Assembly (NCBI RefSeq): GCF_003003355.1
Contig: NZ_PVTQ01000007.1
Span: 159,587 to 223,586 of the forward strand
From: Donghicola tyrosinivorans
Lineage (GTDB): Bacteria > Pseudomonadota > Alphaproteobacteria > Rhodobacterales > Rhodobacteraceae
Direction: 5' to 3'
DNA length: 64,000 bases
Shown here: piece after piece, positions 1 to 9,778 of the stretch
How positions within the stretch are numbered: position 1 is the first letter of the stretch
Layout of the letters: each line of letters begins with the position of its first letter
Made by a program: the position numbers and the translations under genes
The notes under the pieces: generated by a model
What the model was told of the DNA's origin: nothing
Database searches by the model: none
The model's input: the letters and a program-made list of their open reading frames with translations, nothing else

Positions 1-30
1 CGCGATCGGAGGGAATCAATCAATGAGTGA

Positions 31-585
31 TTACTCAGCGTCACTTACGAGCCAATCGGCCATCCACCCTACGTGTCCTGTTTCCAGAACTTTCAATTTC
101 AGCCAGCCATTGCCGGGCTCTTGCAGCACCTGCACCTGATCACCCGCGAGCAGACGATCTGTAACGCTGTAGCCGGTTCCGGGGCCGTTGCGCATGTTCA
201 CGCTTTTTCCGGTAATAAACCGCATGTCCGGAACTGTTTCCATTTCAGGTGCGTAGGCCGCATCGACAACAAGGCTTGGAATGACTGCCTCGGATGCGGG
301 TTGCTGCGTCGCGGAAACGGCGATTTCGGCGGGTGCAGCATCGGAAACAGCCGTCGTAAGCGTCGCCAACTGGATGTTAGCCGTCCCATCCTTTGCCGAG
401 AGTTTGGCCGTCTGAATGCCTATTTGGGGAATCTGGGGCAAAACCGTTTGCGGCATCTGCGCAACCATAGGTGTCAATTTCGGCGCGACTTGAACAGTTT
501 CCACAGGCTCGAAATCGGCACCCCCGCTCAGCTCATAAAAAGCCAGAAATAAGAAAGCGAAAGAAACAACGATCAAGCGCCACAT
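31..585 (-). CDS. SH3 domain-containing exported or anchored protein
   Basis: 184 residues. Residues 1-20 form a hydrophobic segment (RLIVVSFAFLFLAFYEL) that reads as a signal or membrane anchor. A low-complexity Ala/Pro/Thr/Val linker follows to about residue 118. The C-terminal 60 residues form a bacterial SH3 (SH3b) domain with the family's VNMRNGPGTGY and GDQVQVL motifs and a final GWM.DWL block. SH3b domains commonly bind peptidoglycan or peptide stems, so an envelope role is likely; no enzyme domain is present. The ATG is preceded by GAGGA at a good distance. It is divergent from parC. The exact function is unknown. Confidence 0.8.
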   Translation of the reverse strand: MWRLIVVSFAFLFLAFYELSGGADFEPVETVQVAPKLTPMVAQMPQTVLPQIPQIGIQTAKLSAKDGTANIQLATLTTAVSDAAPAEIAVSATQQPASEAVIPSLVVDAAYAPEMETVPDMRFITGKSVNMRNGPGTGYSVTDRLLAGDQVQVLQEPGNGWLKLKVLETGHVGWMADWLVSDAE

Positions 586-749
586 TTTGCAATCCTCAGT
601 AAAATAAGATCAATCAATCAACTCGATAATACGCTGATAGTTTCCGTGGTTCGTAAATATTTTTGAAAACTTTTCACCGGAGGAAAACCTTACCCCCCTG
701 AAGCGCAAGCCGCTTTACCGTGCGCAGAAGGCGGGCTAGTACACTGTCT

Positions 750-3002
750 ATGAGTGATACTGATGACACCCCACAGGAGACCCCGTCCAACCCGACCGAG
801 CCTTTGCGCCGGGCGCTTGGATCGCGTTACCTACAGTATGCCTTGTCGACGATCATGCACCGGGCGCTGCCCGATGCCCGTGACGGGCTGAAGCCGGTCC
901 ATCGCCGCATCCTATTTGCGATGCGCGAACTGCGGCTGGCCTCGAACGGACGCTTCCGCAAGTCGTCGAAGATCTCGGGCGACGTGATGGGTAACTATCA
1001 CCCACACGGGGACGCTGCGATTTATGATGCGATGGCCCGACTGGCACAGGATTTCAACGTCCGCTACCCGCTGGTTGATGGTCAGGGTAACTTTGGCAAC
1101 ATCGACGGGGATAACCCTGCGGCCAGCCGATATACCGAAGCGCGCATGACAATGGCGGCCGAAGTGCTGCTGGAAGGTCTGAACGAAGACGCGGTCGACT
1201 ATCGGGACAACTATGACGGGACTTTGCAAGAGCCCATCGTTCTGCCAGCGGCGTTTCCCAACCTGCTGGCCAACGGCTCTAGCGGGATCGCGGTGGGGAT
1301 GGCAACAAACATTCCGCCCCACAATATTGACGAACTGGTCGCTGCCAGCCTGCATCTGATCAAGACGCCCGATGCGCGCGATGAAACGCTGCTGAAATAC
1401 GTGCCCGGTCCGGACTTTCCGACCGGCGGCATCATCGTCGAGCCGAAAGAGAATATCGCCAAGGCCTATGAAACGGGCCGTGGTTCCTTCCGCCTGCGCG
1501 CCAAGTGGGAGGTCGAGGAACTAGGTCGCGGCCAGTGGCAGATCGTGGTGACCGAGATCCCTTATCAGGTGGCCAAATCGAAGCTGATCGAAAAGATCGC
1601 AGAGCTGATCCAGACCAAGAAGGTTCCGCTGCTTGCCGACATTCGCGATGAGTCTGCGGACGATATCAGAGTGATCCTTGAGCCGCGCTCAAAGAACGTC
1701 GATCCCGAGGTTCTGATGGGCATGATGTTCCGCAACAGCGATCTGGAAATTCGCTTCAGCCTGAACATGAACGTGCTGATTGACGGCGTAACGCCGAAGG
1801 TTTGCTCGCTCAAAGAGGTGCTGCGGGCGTTCCTGGATCACCGTCGCGACGTGCTGATTCGCCGCTCGAACCACCGTTTGGCGCAGATCGACAAGCGCTT
1901 GGAAGTGCTGGAAGGCTACATCATCGCATTCCTGAATCTGGACCGTGTAATCCAGATCATCCGGACCGAGGATGACCCCAAGGCGGTCATGCTGGCCGAG
2001 GATTGGGGCGGCGATGTCTTCCTGACGGAAAACCAGTGCGAAGCCATCCTGAACATGCGCCTGCGCAGCTTGCGCAAGCTGGAAGAGATGGAGCTGCGCA
2101 ACGAGCGTGACGCCCTGCGCGAAGAGCGCGCTGGTCTGGTTGAGCTGCTTGGTAGCGACGAATTGCAGTGGGGCCAGATCGCCGATCAGCTGCGCGACGT
2201 ACGCAAGCAGTTCGGCAAAGGCACCGCAGCAGGCAAGCGCCGCACCGATTTCGCCGAAGCGACCGAGATCGAAGAAGTGCCGCTGGAAATGATGATCGAC
2301 AAAGAGCCGATCACCGTTGTCTGTTCGAAAATGGGCTGGGTCCGCGCCATGAAGGGCCATATCGCGCTGGATTCCGCGCTGAAGTTCAAGGACGGCGACG
2401 AAGGCCGCTTTGTCTTCCACGCAGAGACCACCGACCGCCTGTTGCTGCTGGGGTCGAACGGCCGTTTCTACACCATCACGGCAGCGAACCTGCCCGGTGG
2501 CCGCGGCATGGGCGAGCCTGTGCGCCTGATGGTCGATCTGCCGAACGAAGCCGAGATTGTGGATTTGTTCATCCACCGTCCGAGCGGCAAGCTGCTGTTG
2601 GCTTCCAGCGCCGGTGACGGTTTCATCGCCCCCGAGGACGAGATCATCGCGCAGACCCGTACCGGCAAGCAGGTGCTCAACGTCAAAGGCGATGTTCGGG
2701 CGCTGGTCTGCAAAGCGGTGAACGGGGACCACGTGGCCGTCGTCGGCGAGAACCGCAAAGTGCTGGTCTTCTCAATCGAGGAACTGCCCGAGATGGCCCG
2801 CGGCAAAGGCGTGCGCCTGCAAAAGTACAAGGACGGCGGTCTATCCGATGCGACGACCTTCACGCTGGCCGATGGTCTGTCGTGGAAAGATCCCGCAGGC
2901 CGGACCCGCACCGAAGGCGATCTGTCCGAATGGATCGGCAAACGGGCGACCGCAGGGCGCATGGCCCCGCGCGGCTTCCCCCGCGACAATACTTTCACCT
3001 GA
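750..3002 (+). CDS. parC: DNA topoisomerase IV subunit A
   Basis: ParC is the breakage-reunion subunit that, with ParE, decatenates daughter chromosomes. The protein is 750 residues from the ATG at 750; an in-frame GTG at 720 would add ten Arg-rich residues and is less likely. The catalytic tyrosine is Tyr128 in [10 protein letters not shown]. The quinolone-determining region reads [14 protein letters not shown], with Ala89 where E. coli ParC has Ser80. The C-terminal blades are shorter and less regular than in GyrA, and the overall length fits ParC, not GyrA. A strong terminator follows immediately. Assignment to ParC over GyrA also rests on the [14 protein letters not shown] start block. 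Confidence 0.95.
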   Translation: MSDTDDTPQETPSNPTEPLRRALGSRYLQYALSTIMHRALPDARDGLKPVHRRILFAMRELRLASNGRFRKSSKISGDVMGNYHPHGDAAIYDAMARLAQDFNVRYPLVDGQGNFGNIDGDNPAASRYTEARMTMAAEVLLEGLNEDAVDYRDNYDGTLQEPIVLPAAFPNLLANGSSGIAVGMATNIPPHNIDELVAASLHLIKTPDARDETLLKYVPGPDFPTGGIIVEPKENIAKAYETGRGSFRLRAKWEVEELGRGQWQIVVTEIPYQVAKSKLIEKIAELIQTKKVPLLADIRDESADDIRVILEPRSKNVDPEVLMGMMFRNSDLEIRFSLNMNVLIDGVTPKVCSLKEVLRAFLDHRRDVLIRRSNHRLAQIDKRLEVLEGYIIAFLNLDRVIQIIRTEDDPKAVMLAEDWGGDVFLTENQCEAILNMRLRSLRKLEEMELRNERDALREERAGLVELLGSDELQWGQIADQLRDVRKQFGKGTAAGKRRTDFAEATEIEEVPLEMMIDKEPITVVCSKMGWVRAMKGHIALDSALKFKDGDEGRFVFHAETTDRLLLLGSNGRFYTITAANLPGGRGMGEPVRLMVDLPNEAEIVDLFIHRPSGKLLLASSAGDGFIAPEDEIIAQTRTGKQVLNVKGDVRALVCKAVNGDHVAVVGENRKVLVFSIEELPEMARGKGVRLQKYKDGGLSDATTFTLADGLSWKDPAGRTRTEGDLSEWIGKRATAGRMAPRGFPRDNTFT

Positions 3003-3009
3003 TCCAAAG

Positions 3010-3038
3010 CGGCGCCCCAGCGGGCGCCGTTTTCTTTT
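3010..3038 (+). terminator. Rho-independent terminator of parC
   Basis: Perfect 8-bp stem CGGCGCCC / GGGCGCCG with a 4-base loop, followed by TTTTCTTTT. It starts 7 bases after the parC stop codon and also separates parC from the convergent MocR gene. Confidence 0.9.
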
Positions 3039-3039
3039 G

Positions 3040-4461
3040 TCAGGCGCCCATCTCTTGCAGCAGTTGGGTCAGGGTTTGGCTGGCACGGCGCAGCACCTCT
3101 TCGTCAAAGCCTGCGAACCCCAGCAGCAGCCCCTGCGGTGCAGCGTTGGATTGGCTGTAGGTGGACAGGGCCTTTAGCCCAAGACCCCGCGTTTTGGCCG
3201 CATTCGCGATTTCCTGATCGCTCCACCCCGCCATGCGTGGCCCAAGCTGGCAACACAGATGCATTCCCGCATCCGCATGTTGCGGAATGATCCAGTCCTC
3301 ATACCCTTTCAGCGCCTGCTGCAAGAACACCTGCCGCGCCGCATAGGTCCGCCGCATCCGTCGCAGATGGGTCGAGAACGCCCCGCTTTCCATATAAGCG
3401 GCCACCGCCGGTTGCGGCACGACCGAGGCACGCGCGCCGGTGCGCTGCATCTCTTCGGTCAGGGCGGGCAACGCCGCCTCTGGGCAGACCACATAGCCTA
3501 AGCGCAATGACGGGCTGAGCAGCTTTGAGAAGCTGCCCATATAGAACACCCGTCCATGCCGATCCAGACTGGCCAGCGCGGGCAAAGGCTTGCCCCGATA
3601 GCGGAATTCGCCGTCGTAATCATCCTCGACGATCCAGCCGCCCACCTCTTGCGCCCATTCCAGCAGCGCCAGACGCCGAGGCAAGGGCAACGTGGCCCCC
3701 GTGGGATACTGGCGCGATGGCGTCACGATACAGACAGACGCCCCGTCTAGGGGCGCAGTCATTGGGTCCAGCCCTTCGGCATCCACGGGATGGGCAAGGG
3801 CTGTGAGACCCGCCGACCTGAAGGCCTCTAGCATGGGCTGGAACACCGGATCTTCGACAACGCCGATGCCGCCCGCAGGAAGAATGCTGCGCAGGATCAG
3901 TTCAAACCCCTCTACCGCACCAGAGGTGATGATGACCTGCTCGGGCCGCGCCTCAATCCCGCGCCAAGCCCGCAAGTGGGCCGCGATCTGCGCCCGCAAC
4001 GGCATCCACCCCAGCGGATCGGGCATTCCCGTCAGCGCGGGTGAGGCATGACGCCAAACCCTCTCTAAAAGACGCGCCATATCACCGTGGGGAAAGCTGT
4101 CCAGATCGGGCAGACCGGGCCGCAGGGGCAGCACCACGGCCCGTGGCGGCGGGGTCAGCGCCGGGCTTTGCGCCGCCTCAACGGGCGGCATGTCAGGTAG
4201 ATCAGCGGCCACGTATGTCCCTGCCCCGCGCCGCGTCTCCAGATAACCCTCCGCGATCAACTGGTCGACGGCAGTCAATACAGTGATCCGGCTGACCGAC
4301 AGTTCCGCCGCCATTACGCGGCTGGCGGGCAAGCGCGCGCCGGGCGTGGCCTGTCCACTGAGGATCAGATCGCGCAATGCCTCTTCCAACTGCTCGTGCA
4401 GCGGAGTCGGCGCGTGGCGATCAAGGGAAAGGGCAAACAGGGCGGCTTCGAAATTGGACAT
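3040..4461 (-). CDS. MocR/PdxR-type regulator (GntR HTH fused to aminotransferase domain)
   Basis: 473 residues. Residues 18-85 form a GntR winged helix (LHEQLEEALRDLILSGQ, then RLPASRVMAAELSVSRITV). Residues 110-470 are a fold-type I aminotransferase domain with VEDDYDGEFRYRG and the PLP-binding Lys313 in MGSFSKLLSPSLR. Such proteins sense PLP or an amine-PLP adduct and regulate vitamin B6 or amine genes. The divergent neighbour is a PNPOx-like flavoprotein, which fits a B6-linked role. The shared 77-bp intergenic space holds a perfect inverted repeat. The closest functional analogue is PdxR, but I cannot separate it from GabR or TauR types by sequence alone. Confidence 0.88.
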   Translation of the reverse strand: MSNFEAALFALSLDRHAPTPLHEQLEEALRDLILSGQATPGARLPASRVMAAELSVSRITVLTAVDQLIAEGYLETRRGAGTYVAADLPDMPPVEAAQSPALTPPPRAVVLPLRPGLPDLDSFPHGDMARLLERVWRHASPALTGMPDPLGWMPLRAQIAAHLRAWRGIEARPEQVIITSGAVEGFELILRSILPAGGIGVVEDPVFQPMLEAFRSAGLTALAHPVDAEGLDPMTAPLDGASVCIVTPSRQYPTGATLPLPRRLALLEWAQEVGGWIVEDDYDGEFRYRGKPLPALASLDRHGRVFYMGSFSKLLSPSLRLGYVVCPEAALPALTEEMQRTGARASVVPQPAVAAYMESGAFSTHLRRMRRTYAARQVFLQQALKGYEDWIIPQHADAGMHLCCQLGPRMAGWSDQEIANAAKTRGLGLKALSTYSQSNAAPQGLLLGFAGFDEEVLRRASQTLTQLLQEMGA

Positions 4462-4476
4462 ATTTTGCTGCGCAGC

Positions 4477-4500
4477 ATTGGTTATTTCAATAGAACCAAT
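4477..4500. promoter_or_regulatory. Inverted repeat ATTGGTT-N10-AACCAAT, candidate MocR operator
   Basis: Perfect 7-bp arms at 4477-4483 and 4494-4500, midway between the divergent MocR gene (start 4461) and the flavoprotein gene (start 4539). The position suits a shared operator for both promoters. That MocR binds here is inference. Confidence 0.6.
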
Positions 4501-4538
4501 ATGCGCCTAGCCTGATCATAGCAAGACAGGAGATTCCC

Positions 4539-5183
4539 ATGAAGCTAGAGCGGACAGAGCGTTCCCGCCTGCGGCGCAGTCATGAGCGCGGCAGTTTCGA
4601 CCGAGACACCATTAACCAGATTCTAGACGCCACACCCCAGTGTAGCGTTGCTTATGCGATTGATGGCAAGCCCTATTTGACGCCCACGTTCCATTGGCGC
4701 GAGGGCAATCACCTGTATTGGCACGGCAGTTCGGCCAGCCGGATGATCCGCCAGTCCACCGGCGCCGAGGTCTGCATCAACGTGCATATTCTGGACGGCT
4801 TCGTCATGGCGCGGTCAGCCTTTCACCACTCGGCCAATTTCCGGTCGGTGACCCTGTTCGGACAAGCTTTCAAGGTGCCCGACGAAGACAAGGCCGCCCG
4901 TCTGGATGCCTTTGTCGAAGGTCTCTGGCCTGGCCGCACGGGCATTCTGCGCCCGATGACCGCGCAAGAGGTCAAAGGCACCACGATCCTTGGACTTGAG
5001 ATCAAGGAAGGCAGTGCAAAGGTCCGCACCGGCCCGCCGATCGATGATGATGAGGACATGTCTCTGCCCATCTGGGCCGGAGTGATTCCCGTCCGACATG
5101 TGCTGGATGCGCCGATAACCGAGGAAAATGTCCCTGAAGATGTGCAAATCCCCCAGCACATTTTGGACTATTCCCTAGGGTAA
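4539..5183 (+). CDS. Pyridoxamine 5'-phosphate oxidase family FMN-binding protein
   Basis: 214 residues resembling the split-barrel PNPOx-like FMN-binding family: [17 protein letters not shown], then [18 protein letters not shown] and [11 protein letters not shown]. It is shorter in architecture than true PdxH and lacks the classical PdxH C-terminal RLHDR-type block, so substrate and reaction are unassigned; cofactor binding is expected. SD sequence CAGGAG precedes the ATG. It is divergent from the MocR regulator, which probably controls it. A link to B6 vitamers or to reduction of a small substrate is plausible but unproven. Confidence 0.8.
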   Translation: MKLERTERSRLRRSHERGSFDRDTINQILDATPQCSVAYAIDGKPYLTPTFHWREGNHLYWHGSSASRMIRQSTGAEVCINVHILDGFVMARSAFHHSANFRSVTLFGQAFKVPDEDKAARLDAFVEGLWPGRTGILRPMTAQEVKGTTILGLEIKEGSAKVRTGPPIDDDEDMSLPIWAGVIPVRHVLDAPITEENVPEDVQIPQHILDYSLG

Positions 5184-5322
5184 GCCACGTCTTTCGGGCG
5201 ACATTACCAGCGGAAACGCGCAATTTTCAGAAATTTTGGAAACAAATGGAACCAAACAGCTATGCGCTGCGCTAATCTGGAAACACTTACACTCAGACCG
5301 TTTTCAGAGAGGAATTGGTGAG

Positions 5323-5754
5323 ATGTTAAAAGAATTCCGCGATTTTATCGCCCGCGGCAACGTGATGGATATGGCTGTCGGCATCATTATTGGTGCCGCC
5401 TTCACAGCGATTGTCAGCTCGCTCGTGGCGGACCTGATCAACCCGATCATCGCCCTCTTTACGGGCGGGATTGATTTCTCGGGATGGTTCTACCCGCTGG
5501 ACGGCAACGACTATGTCTCGTTGGCGGCGGCGCTAGAGGCAGGCGCACCGGTCTTTGCTATCGGCAAATTCATCATGGCCGTGATCAATTTCCTGATCAT
5601 CGCCTTCGTCGTTTTCATGCTGGTGAAAATGGTCAACACGATCAAAGACCGCGCCATGCGCGAAGAAGAAGTCGCGGCCGCTCCCGAGGCCCCCCCCGCC
5701 CCGACCGAGGTCGAGCTTCTTATGGAGATCCGCGACGCGCTGAAACAGCGCTGA
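5323..5754 (+). CDS. mscL: Large-conductance mechanosensitive channel
   Basis: 143 residues, the normal MscL size. MscL forms a homopentameric inner-membrane pore that opens under hypo-osmotic stress. The N-terminal helix and TM1 are clear ([20 protein letters not shown], then [21 protein letters not shown]), TM2 is [23 protein letters not shown], and a charged C-terminal bundle ends in [10 protein letters not shown]. The ATG at 5323 has AGAGAGGA upstream; a longer in-frame start at 5236 would add 29 residues unlike the family and is rejected. A terminator follows. Confidence 0.96.
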   Translation: MLKEFRDFIARGNVMDMAVGIIIGAAFTAIVSSLVADLINPIIALFTGGIDFSGWFYPLDGNDYVSLAAALEAGAPVFAIGKFIMAVINFLIIAFVVFMLVKMVNTIKDRAMREEEVAAAPEAPPAPTEVELLMEIRDALKQR

Positions 5755-5760
5755 TGCAGC

Positions 5761-5791
5761 GGGCGGGCCAAATCATTGGCCCGCCCTTTTT
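5761..5791 (+). terminator. Terminator between mscL and convergent ald
   Basis: Perfect 10-bp stem GGGCGGGCCA / TGGCCCGCCC with a 6-base loop and a T5 run. It lies 6 bases after the mscL stop and just before the ald stop on the other strand. Confidence 0.92.
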
Positions 5792-5794
5792 CAT

Positions 5795-6913
5795 TCAGAG
5801 ACCTAGAATGGCCTCGGGGGTCACTGTCTCGATCCCTTGGGCAACACCGACAGCTGCATAGGTCGGCTGGCCTGCGTGCACGTTCAAGCCGGCGCGCAGA
5901 TGCGCATCATCGATGCAGGCCTGACGCCAGCCTTTGTTCGCCAGCGCGATCACGAAGGGCATGGTCGCGTTCCCCAGCGCCAGCGTCGAGGTCCGCGCCA
6001 CAGCGCCGGGCATGTTCGCCACGCAGTAGTGCACGATCCCGTCGACCTCATAGATCGGGTCTTGGTGCGTTGTCGCCTTCGAGGTCTCAAAACAGCCACC
6101 TTGGTCGATCGCCACATCCACCAGCACTGCGCCGGGGCGCATGTCGGCCAGATCTGCGCGGCTGACCAGCTTGGGTGCTGCCGCACCGGGGATCAGCACC
6201 GCGCCAACAACCATATCCGCCGCGACGATTGCCGCTTTGGTCTCGGCCGCGCTGGCGTAGGCGGTTTTGAACTGGCCACCGAAAACGTCATCCAGATAGC
6301 GCAGACGGGGCAACGAACGGTCCAGAACGGTCACATCCGCACCCATGCCTGCCGCAACTTTCGCCGCTTGCGTCCCCACAACGCCGCCACCGATCACAAC
6401 GACCTTCGCGGGAAGAACGCCAGGAACACCGCCCATCAACACGCCGCGACCACCATTGGCCTTCTGCAGCGCCCAAGAGCCAACCTGTGGCGCCAAGCGG
6501 CCTGCCACTTCGGACATGGGTGCCAGCAACGGCAAACCACCACCAAGCGCGGTCACGGTCTCATAAGCGATGCAGGTCGCGCCACTTTTCAGCAGATCGT
6601 TGGTCTGGGGCGCATCGGGGGCAAGGTGTAGATAGGTGAACAGCAACTGGCCTTCGCGCAGCTGTGCGCGCTCGCCTGCCTGCGGCTCTTTAACCTTCAC
6701 GACCATCTCGGCCTCGGCCCAAACGGTGGCCGCATCGGGCGCCAGACGCGCACCCGCCGCCGCATAGTCCTCATCAGAAAAACCAGCGCCGACGCCTGCA
6801 CCGGCTTGCACAAGCACCTCATGGCCATGGGCGACAGCCTCGGCCACGGCGTGCGGTGTCAGACCAACACGGAATTCCTGCGGTTTGATTTCGGTAACGG
6901 TTCCAATCAGCAT
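5795..6913 (-). CDS. ald: Alanine dehydrogenase
   Basis: 372 residues from the ATG at 6913 (MLIGTVTEIKPQEFRVGLTP), which matches the usual 371-residue length; an ATG at 6940 with GAGAG upstream would add nine residues and is the alternative. The enzyme interconverts L-alanine and pyruvate using NAD and ammonia. The substrate Arg and Lys lie in EFRVGLTP and MVVKVKEP, a His in LFTYLHLAP, and the Rossmann loop is VVIGGGVVGTQAAKVA. The divergent Lrp-type gene is the typical AldR-like activator for alanine use. Confidence 0.96.
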   Translation of the reverse strand: MLIGTVTEIKPQEFRVGLTPHAVAEAVAHGHEVLVQAGAGVGAGFSDEDYAAAGARLAPDAATVWAEAEMVVKVKEPQAGERAQLREGQLLFTYLHLAPDAPQTNDLLKSGATCIAYETVTALGGGLPLLAPMSEVAGRLAPQVGSWALQKANGGRGVLMGGVPGVLPAKVVVIGGGVVGTQAAKVAAGMGADVTVLDRSLPRLRYLDDVFGGQFKTAYASAAETKAAIVAADMVVGAVLIPGAAAPKLVSRADLADMRPGAVLVDVAIDQGGCFETSKATTHQDPIYEVDGIVHYCVANMPGAVARTSTLALGNATMPFVIALANKGWRQACIDDAHLRAGLNVHAGQPTYAAVGVAQGIETVTPEAILGL

Positions 6914-7010
6914 CTCTTCGCCCTCGGAGTAAACTTTCATCAAGTCTCTCTCGAACGGCCCGAAATTGTTTTGCGAAATCTTGTGCTGCTGCTCTACAAA
7001 ATGCAGAATA

Positions 7011-7038
7011 CTTCGAAAATACCAGAGCAATTTCGAAG
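7011..7038. promoter_or_regulatory. Inverted repeat CTTCGAAA-N12-TTTCGAAG in the ald/lrp promoter
   Basis: Perfect 8-bp arms at 7011-7018 and 7031-7038 between divergent ald and the Lrp gene. The right arm overlaps the GAAGGA ribosome-binding site of the Lrp gene (start 7051), so binding would also repress the regulator itself. Spacing suits an Lrp/AsnC dimer; regulator identity is inferred from position. Confidence 0.6.
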
Positions 7039-7050
7039 GATCTTCGACAT

Positions 7051-7509
7051 ATGGACCTCGATCCGACAGACATCCGAATCTTGCAGGCCCTTCAGAAAAA
7101 GGGCCGCATCTCAAACGCCGACCTGTCCGAGGCCGTAAATCTCTCGCCCTCCGCCTGCCACCGCCGCGTACATCGGCTGGAACAAGAGGGCTTTATCAAA
7201 GACTATGTCGCCCTACTGGACGCCAGAAAAATCGGCATGCCCTCCACGGTCTTCGTCGAGATCACCCTGCAAACCCAAGCCGACGACGTGCTAGAAGCTT
7301 TCGAAGCCGCCGTCCGCCGCGTCCCTGCCGTCCTTGAATGCCACCTTATGGCGGGCAAAGCCGATTACATCCTGAAAGTCGTGGCTGAGGATACCGAAGA
7401 TTTCGCCCGCATCCACCGCCAATATCTGACCCGCCTGCCGGGCGTCGCGCAAATGCAAAGTTCATTCGCCCTGAAGACGGTCTTCAAAACAACCGCCCTC
7501 CCGCTCTGA
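7051..7509 (+). CDS. Lrp/AsnC family regulator, probable AldR-type
   Basis: 152 residues with a standard Lrp layout. The N-terminal HTH is LDPTDIRILQALQKKGRISNADLSEAVNLSPSACHRRVHRL (read in two parts). A C-terminal RAM ligand-binding domain carries VECHLMAGKADYILKV-type residues (LECHLMAGKADYILKVVA). Lrp proteins of this kind sense an amino acid and activate the adjacent catabolic gene. Divergence from alanine dehydrogenase makes alanine the likely effector. Confidence 0.9.
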   Translation: MDLDPTDIRILQALQKKGRISNADLSEAVNLSPSACHRRVHRLEQEGFIKDYVALLDARKIGMPSTVFVEITLQTQADDVLEAFEAAVRRVPAVLECHLMAGKADYILKVVAEDTEDFARIHRQYLTRLPGVAQMQSSFALKTVFKTTALPL

Positions 7510-7568
7510 GTATCGGGCTTCTTTATTGTATAAATACTCAAATCCTACGGCCTGCCAAAAGCACGGGA

Positions 7569-8594
7569 TCACCCGAACAGATCACTAGTTCCCGCAGGGC
7601 GCGGAGGCTCCAGCCCCAGATGGCGCCAACTGGCGTGGGTCAGCATCCGCCCGCGCGGCGTGCGCTGGATCAGACCTTGCTGCAGCAGGTACGGCTCGAT
7701 CACCTCTTCCAATGCATCACGGCTTTCCGACAAAGCGGCGCTCATGGTTTCGATCCCTACGGGACCGCCTTGGTAGGCCTCGGCGATCAGGCGCAGATAG
7801 CGGCGGTCCGCTGAATCCAGCCCCAATTGGTCCACCCCAAGACGGGTCAACGCGCGGTCAGCCAAGGCGCGGGTGACGCGGCCATCGCCTTCGACCACCG
7901 CGAAATCCACCACACGCCGCAGCAAACGTCCCGCGATACGCGGTGTGCCGCGGGCGCGGCGCGCGATTTCCATCGCGCCTTCGGGATCGGCAGGCGCACC
8001 CAGTTTTGTAGCGTTCCGGGCGACGATCTCGGTCAACTCCGAGACTTCATAGAACTGTAGCCGCGTCGGGATACCAAAACGGTCGCGCAGCGGCGTGGTC
8101 AAAAGCCCCAGACGCGTGGTGGCCCCCACCAAGGTAAAGGGCTGCAATTCGATCCGCACCGTCCGCGCCGCAGGACCTTCGCCGATCACCAGATCCAGCT
8201 CAAAATCCTCCATCGCGGGGTAAAGAACCTCTTCGACCGCAGGATTCAGACGATGGATTTCATCGATGAAAAGGACATCCCGCGCCTCAAGATTGGTCAG
8301 GATCGCGGCAAGATCCCCCGCTTTGGCCAGAACCGGCCCCGAGGTCATGCGGAAATTCACCCCCAATTCCCGGGACATAATCTGCGCCAGAGTGGTCTTC
8401 CCCAGACCGGGCGGGCCGTGGAACAGAGTATGATCCATCGCCTCGCCCCGCCGCTTGGCGGATTCAATAAAGACGCGCAGGTTCGCGCGGGCCTCGGCCT
8501 GACCGATAAAATCCTCCAAAGCCTGCGGGCGCAGGGCGCGGTCATTGTCTTCGGCCAGCTTTTCGGGACGCAGCGCGGGATCGGGTTGGTCCAT
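7569..8594 (-). CDS. ruvB: Holliday junction branch-migration helicase RuvB
   Basis: 341 residues, full length. RuvB is the AAA+ motor that drives branch migration with RuvA. Walker A is [13 protein letters not shown], Walker B is [11 protein letters not shown], sensor I and arginine-finger region is [19 protein letters not shown], and the C-terminal winged helix ends in [16 protein letters not shown]. It is the last gene of ruvC-ruvA-ruvB, 3 bases after ruvA. Confidence 0.98.
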   Translation of the reverse strand: MDQPDPALRPEKLAEDNDRALRPQALEDFIGQAEARANLRVFIESAKRRGEAMDHTLFHGPPGLGKTTLAQIMSRELGVNFRMTSGPVLAKAGDLAAILTNLEARDVLFIDEIHRLNPAVEEVLYPAMEDFELDLVIGEGPAARTVRIELQPFTLVGATTRLGLLTTPLRDRFGIPTRLQFYEVSELTEIVARNATKLGAPADPEGAMEIARRARGTPRIAGRLLRRVVDFAVVEGDGRVTRALADRALTRLGVDQLGLDSADRRYLRLIAEAYQGGPVGIETMSAALSESRDALEEVIEPYLLQQGLIQRTPRGRMLTHASWRHLGLEPPRPAGTSDLFG

Positions 8595-8597
8595 AGC

Positions 8598-9275
8598 TTA
8601 TCCTTTCGGCGCCAAAAGGCGCAGCGCCGCGCGGATCAAGGCAGAGGTATCCGCCTCTGGATCGTCCTGAAGCGCCTGCGCCACAGCGCCCGCAGCCTCG
8701 CCCGGCGCATAGCCAAGGTTCGACAGGGCCGACAGCGCCTCGGCCTGTGCAGCCATCGACGGTTTCGGAGCAGGCGCGGATTTCGCCTTCGGAGCGGGGG
8801 CAGCGGGTGTTTCGACGACCTCGGCCACCTCTTCGCCCATCGCGGCGGTGATTGATCCGCCCATAGCCATGACCGTCGGCGCTTTGTCCTTTAGTTCGTT
8901 GACCACGCGCTGTGCGGTTTTCGGGCCGATGCCCTTTGCCGCTTTGATACTGTTCCAATCGCCCAATGCGATTGCGCGGCTGACCCCGTCCGGCCCCAAG
9001 GCCGACAGCATCGCCAGCGCCGCTTTGGCGCCAACCCCTTGAACTGTTTGCAAAAGGCGGAACCACTCTTTCTCTTGCAAAGTGGTAAAACCGTAAAGCT
9101 GCAACAGATCTTCGCGCACCAGAAGATCGGTGAACAAAGCCGCCGCCTCACCCACGCGGGGCAGTGCGCCAAGGGTCCGATCCGAGCAATAAACGATATA
9201 GCCCACGCCCCGCACATCAATCAGCACATGGTCTTCGGCGCGGTAATCAATACGTCCCGACAGTTTTCCGATCAT
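8598..9275 (-). CDS. ruvA: Holliday junction DNA-binding subunit RuvA
   Basis: 225 residues from [20 protein letters not shown]. Domain I is an OB fold, domain II carries two helix-hairpin-helix motifs ([16 protein letters not shown] and [16 protein letters not shown]), a flexible Ala/Pro-rich linker spans about 145-175, and domain III, which contacts RuvB, is at the C-terminus ([19 protein letters not shown]). Its ATG overlaps the ruvC stop as ATGA, so the pair is translationally coupled. Confidence 0.97.
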   Translation of the reverse strand: MIGKLSGRIDYRAEDHVLIDVRGVGYIVYCSDRTLGALPRVGEAAALFTDLLVREDLLQLYGFTTLQEKEWFRLLQTVQGVGAKAALAMLSALGPDGVSRAIALGDWNSIKAAKGIGPKTAQRVVNELKDKAPTVMAMGGSITAAMGEEVAEVVETPAAPAPKAKSAPAPKPSMAAQAEALSALSNLGYAPGEAAGAVAQALQDDPEADTSALIRAALRLLAPKG

Positions 9276-9778
9276 GTTTTTGCCTTCGCCAAAGCCATTT
9301 CCAATCCGCGTCCGCCGCGGCTTTGATGGGCGTGACACATGGCGATCGCCAATGCATCCGTCGCATCCGGCCCGTTCAGCTTTACGCCGGGCAGTTGCAA
9401 CCGCACCATATAATCCACTTGATCTTTGGCCGCGTGGCCAACGCCGACAACCGTTTTCTTCACGGCGTTCGGAGCGTATTCGCCAACCCGCAGACCCGCC
9501 TGCGCCAGCGTCATCAGGGCCACACCCCGTGCCTGACCCAGTTTCAAAGTGCCAACCGCGTCTTTGTTCACGAATGTCTGTTCGATAGCCGCCACATCCG
9601 GGGTCCAGATGCCGATTACCTCGACCAATTGCACATGCAGGGACAAAAGCCGTTCGGCCAGATCCTCGCCAGATGAATGACAGACCCCGTTCGCCACATG
9701 ACTGATTCTACCGGGTGCCGTGTCGATCACCCCCCAGCCCATGTTGCGCAGGCCCGGATCGATCCCCAAGACGCGCAT
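9272..9778 (-). CDS. ruvC: Holliday junction resolvase RuvC
   Basis: 168 residues. RuvC cuts Holliday junctions symmetrically. The four catalytic acids are present at the E. coli positions: Asp7 ([13 protein letters not shown]), Glu66 (AAIEQTFVN), Asp138 and Asp141 ([15 protein letters not shown]). First gene of ruvCAB, with CAGGGGA upstream of the ATG. I looked for a GTTC-N7-GTTC LexA box upstream and found none. Confidence 0.97.
   Translation of the reverse strand: MRVLGIDPGLRNMGWGVIDTAPGRISHVANGVCHSSGEDLAERLLSLHVQLVEVIGIWTPDVAAIEQTFVNKDAVGTLKLGQARGVALMTLAQAGLRVGEYAPNAVKKTVVGVGHAAKDQVDYMVRLQLPGVKLNGPDATDALAIAMCHAHQSRGGRGLEMALAKAKT

Noticed and set aside
73..552. Plus-strand frame opposite the SH3 protein
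   Set aside because: Antisense to a protein with a recognisable signal and SH3 domain.
1689..2732. Minus-strand 347-codon frame inside parC
   Set aside because: Antisense to conserved ParC sequence, with no start signals or family match.
4477..5183. Calling the flavoprotein pdxH
   Set aside because: The split-barrel family match is clear, but the classical PdxH C-terminal block is not, so no gene name is justified.
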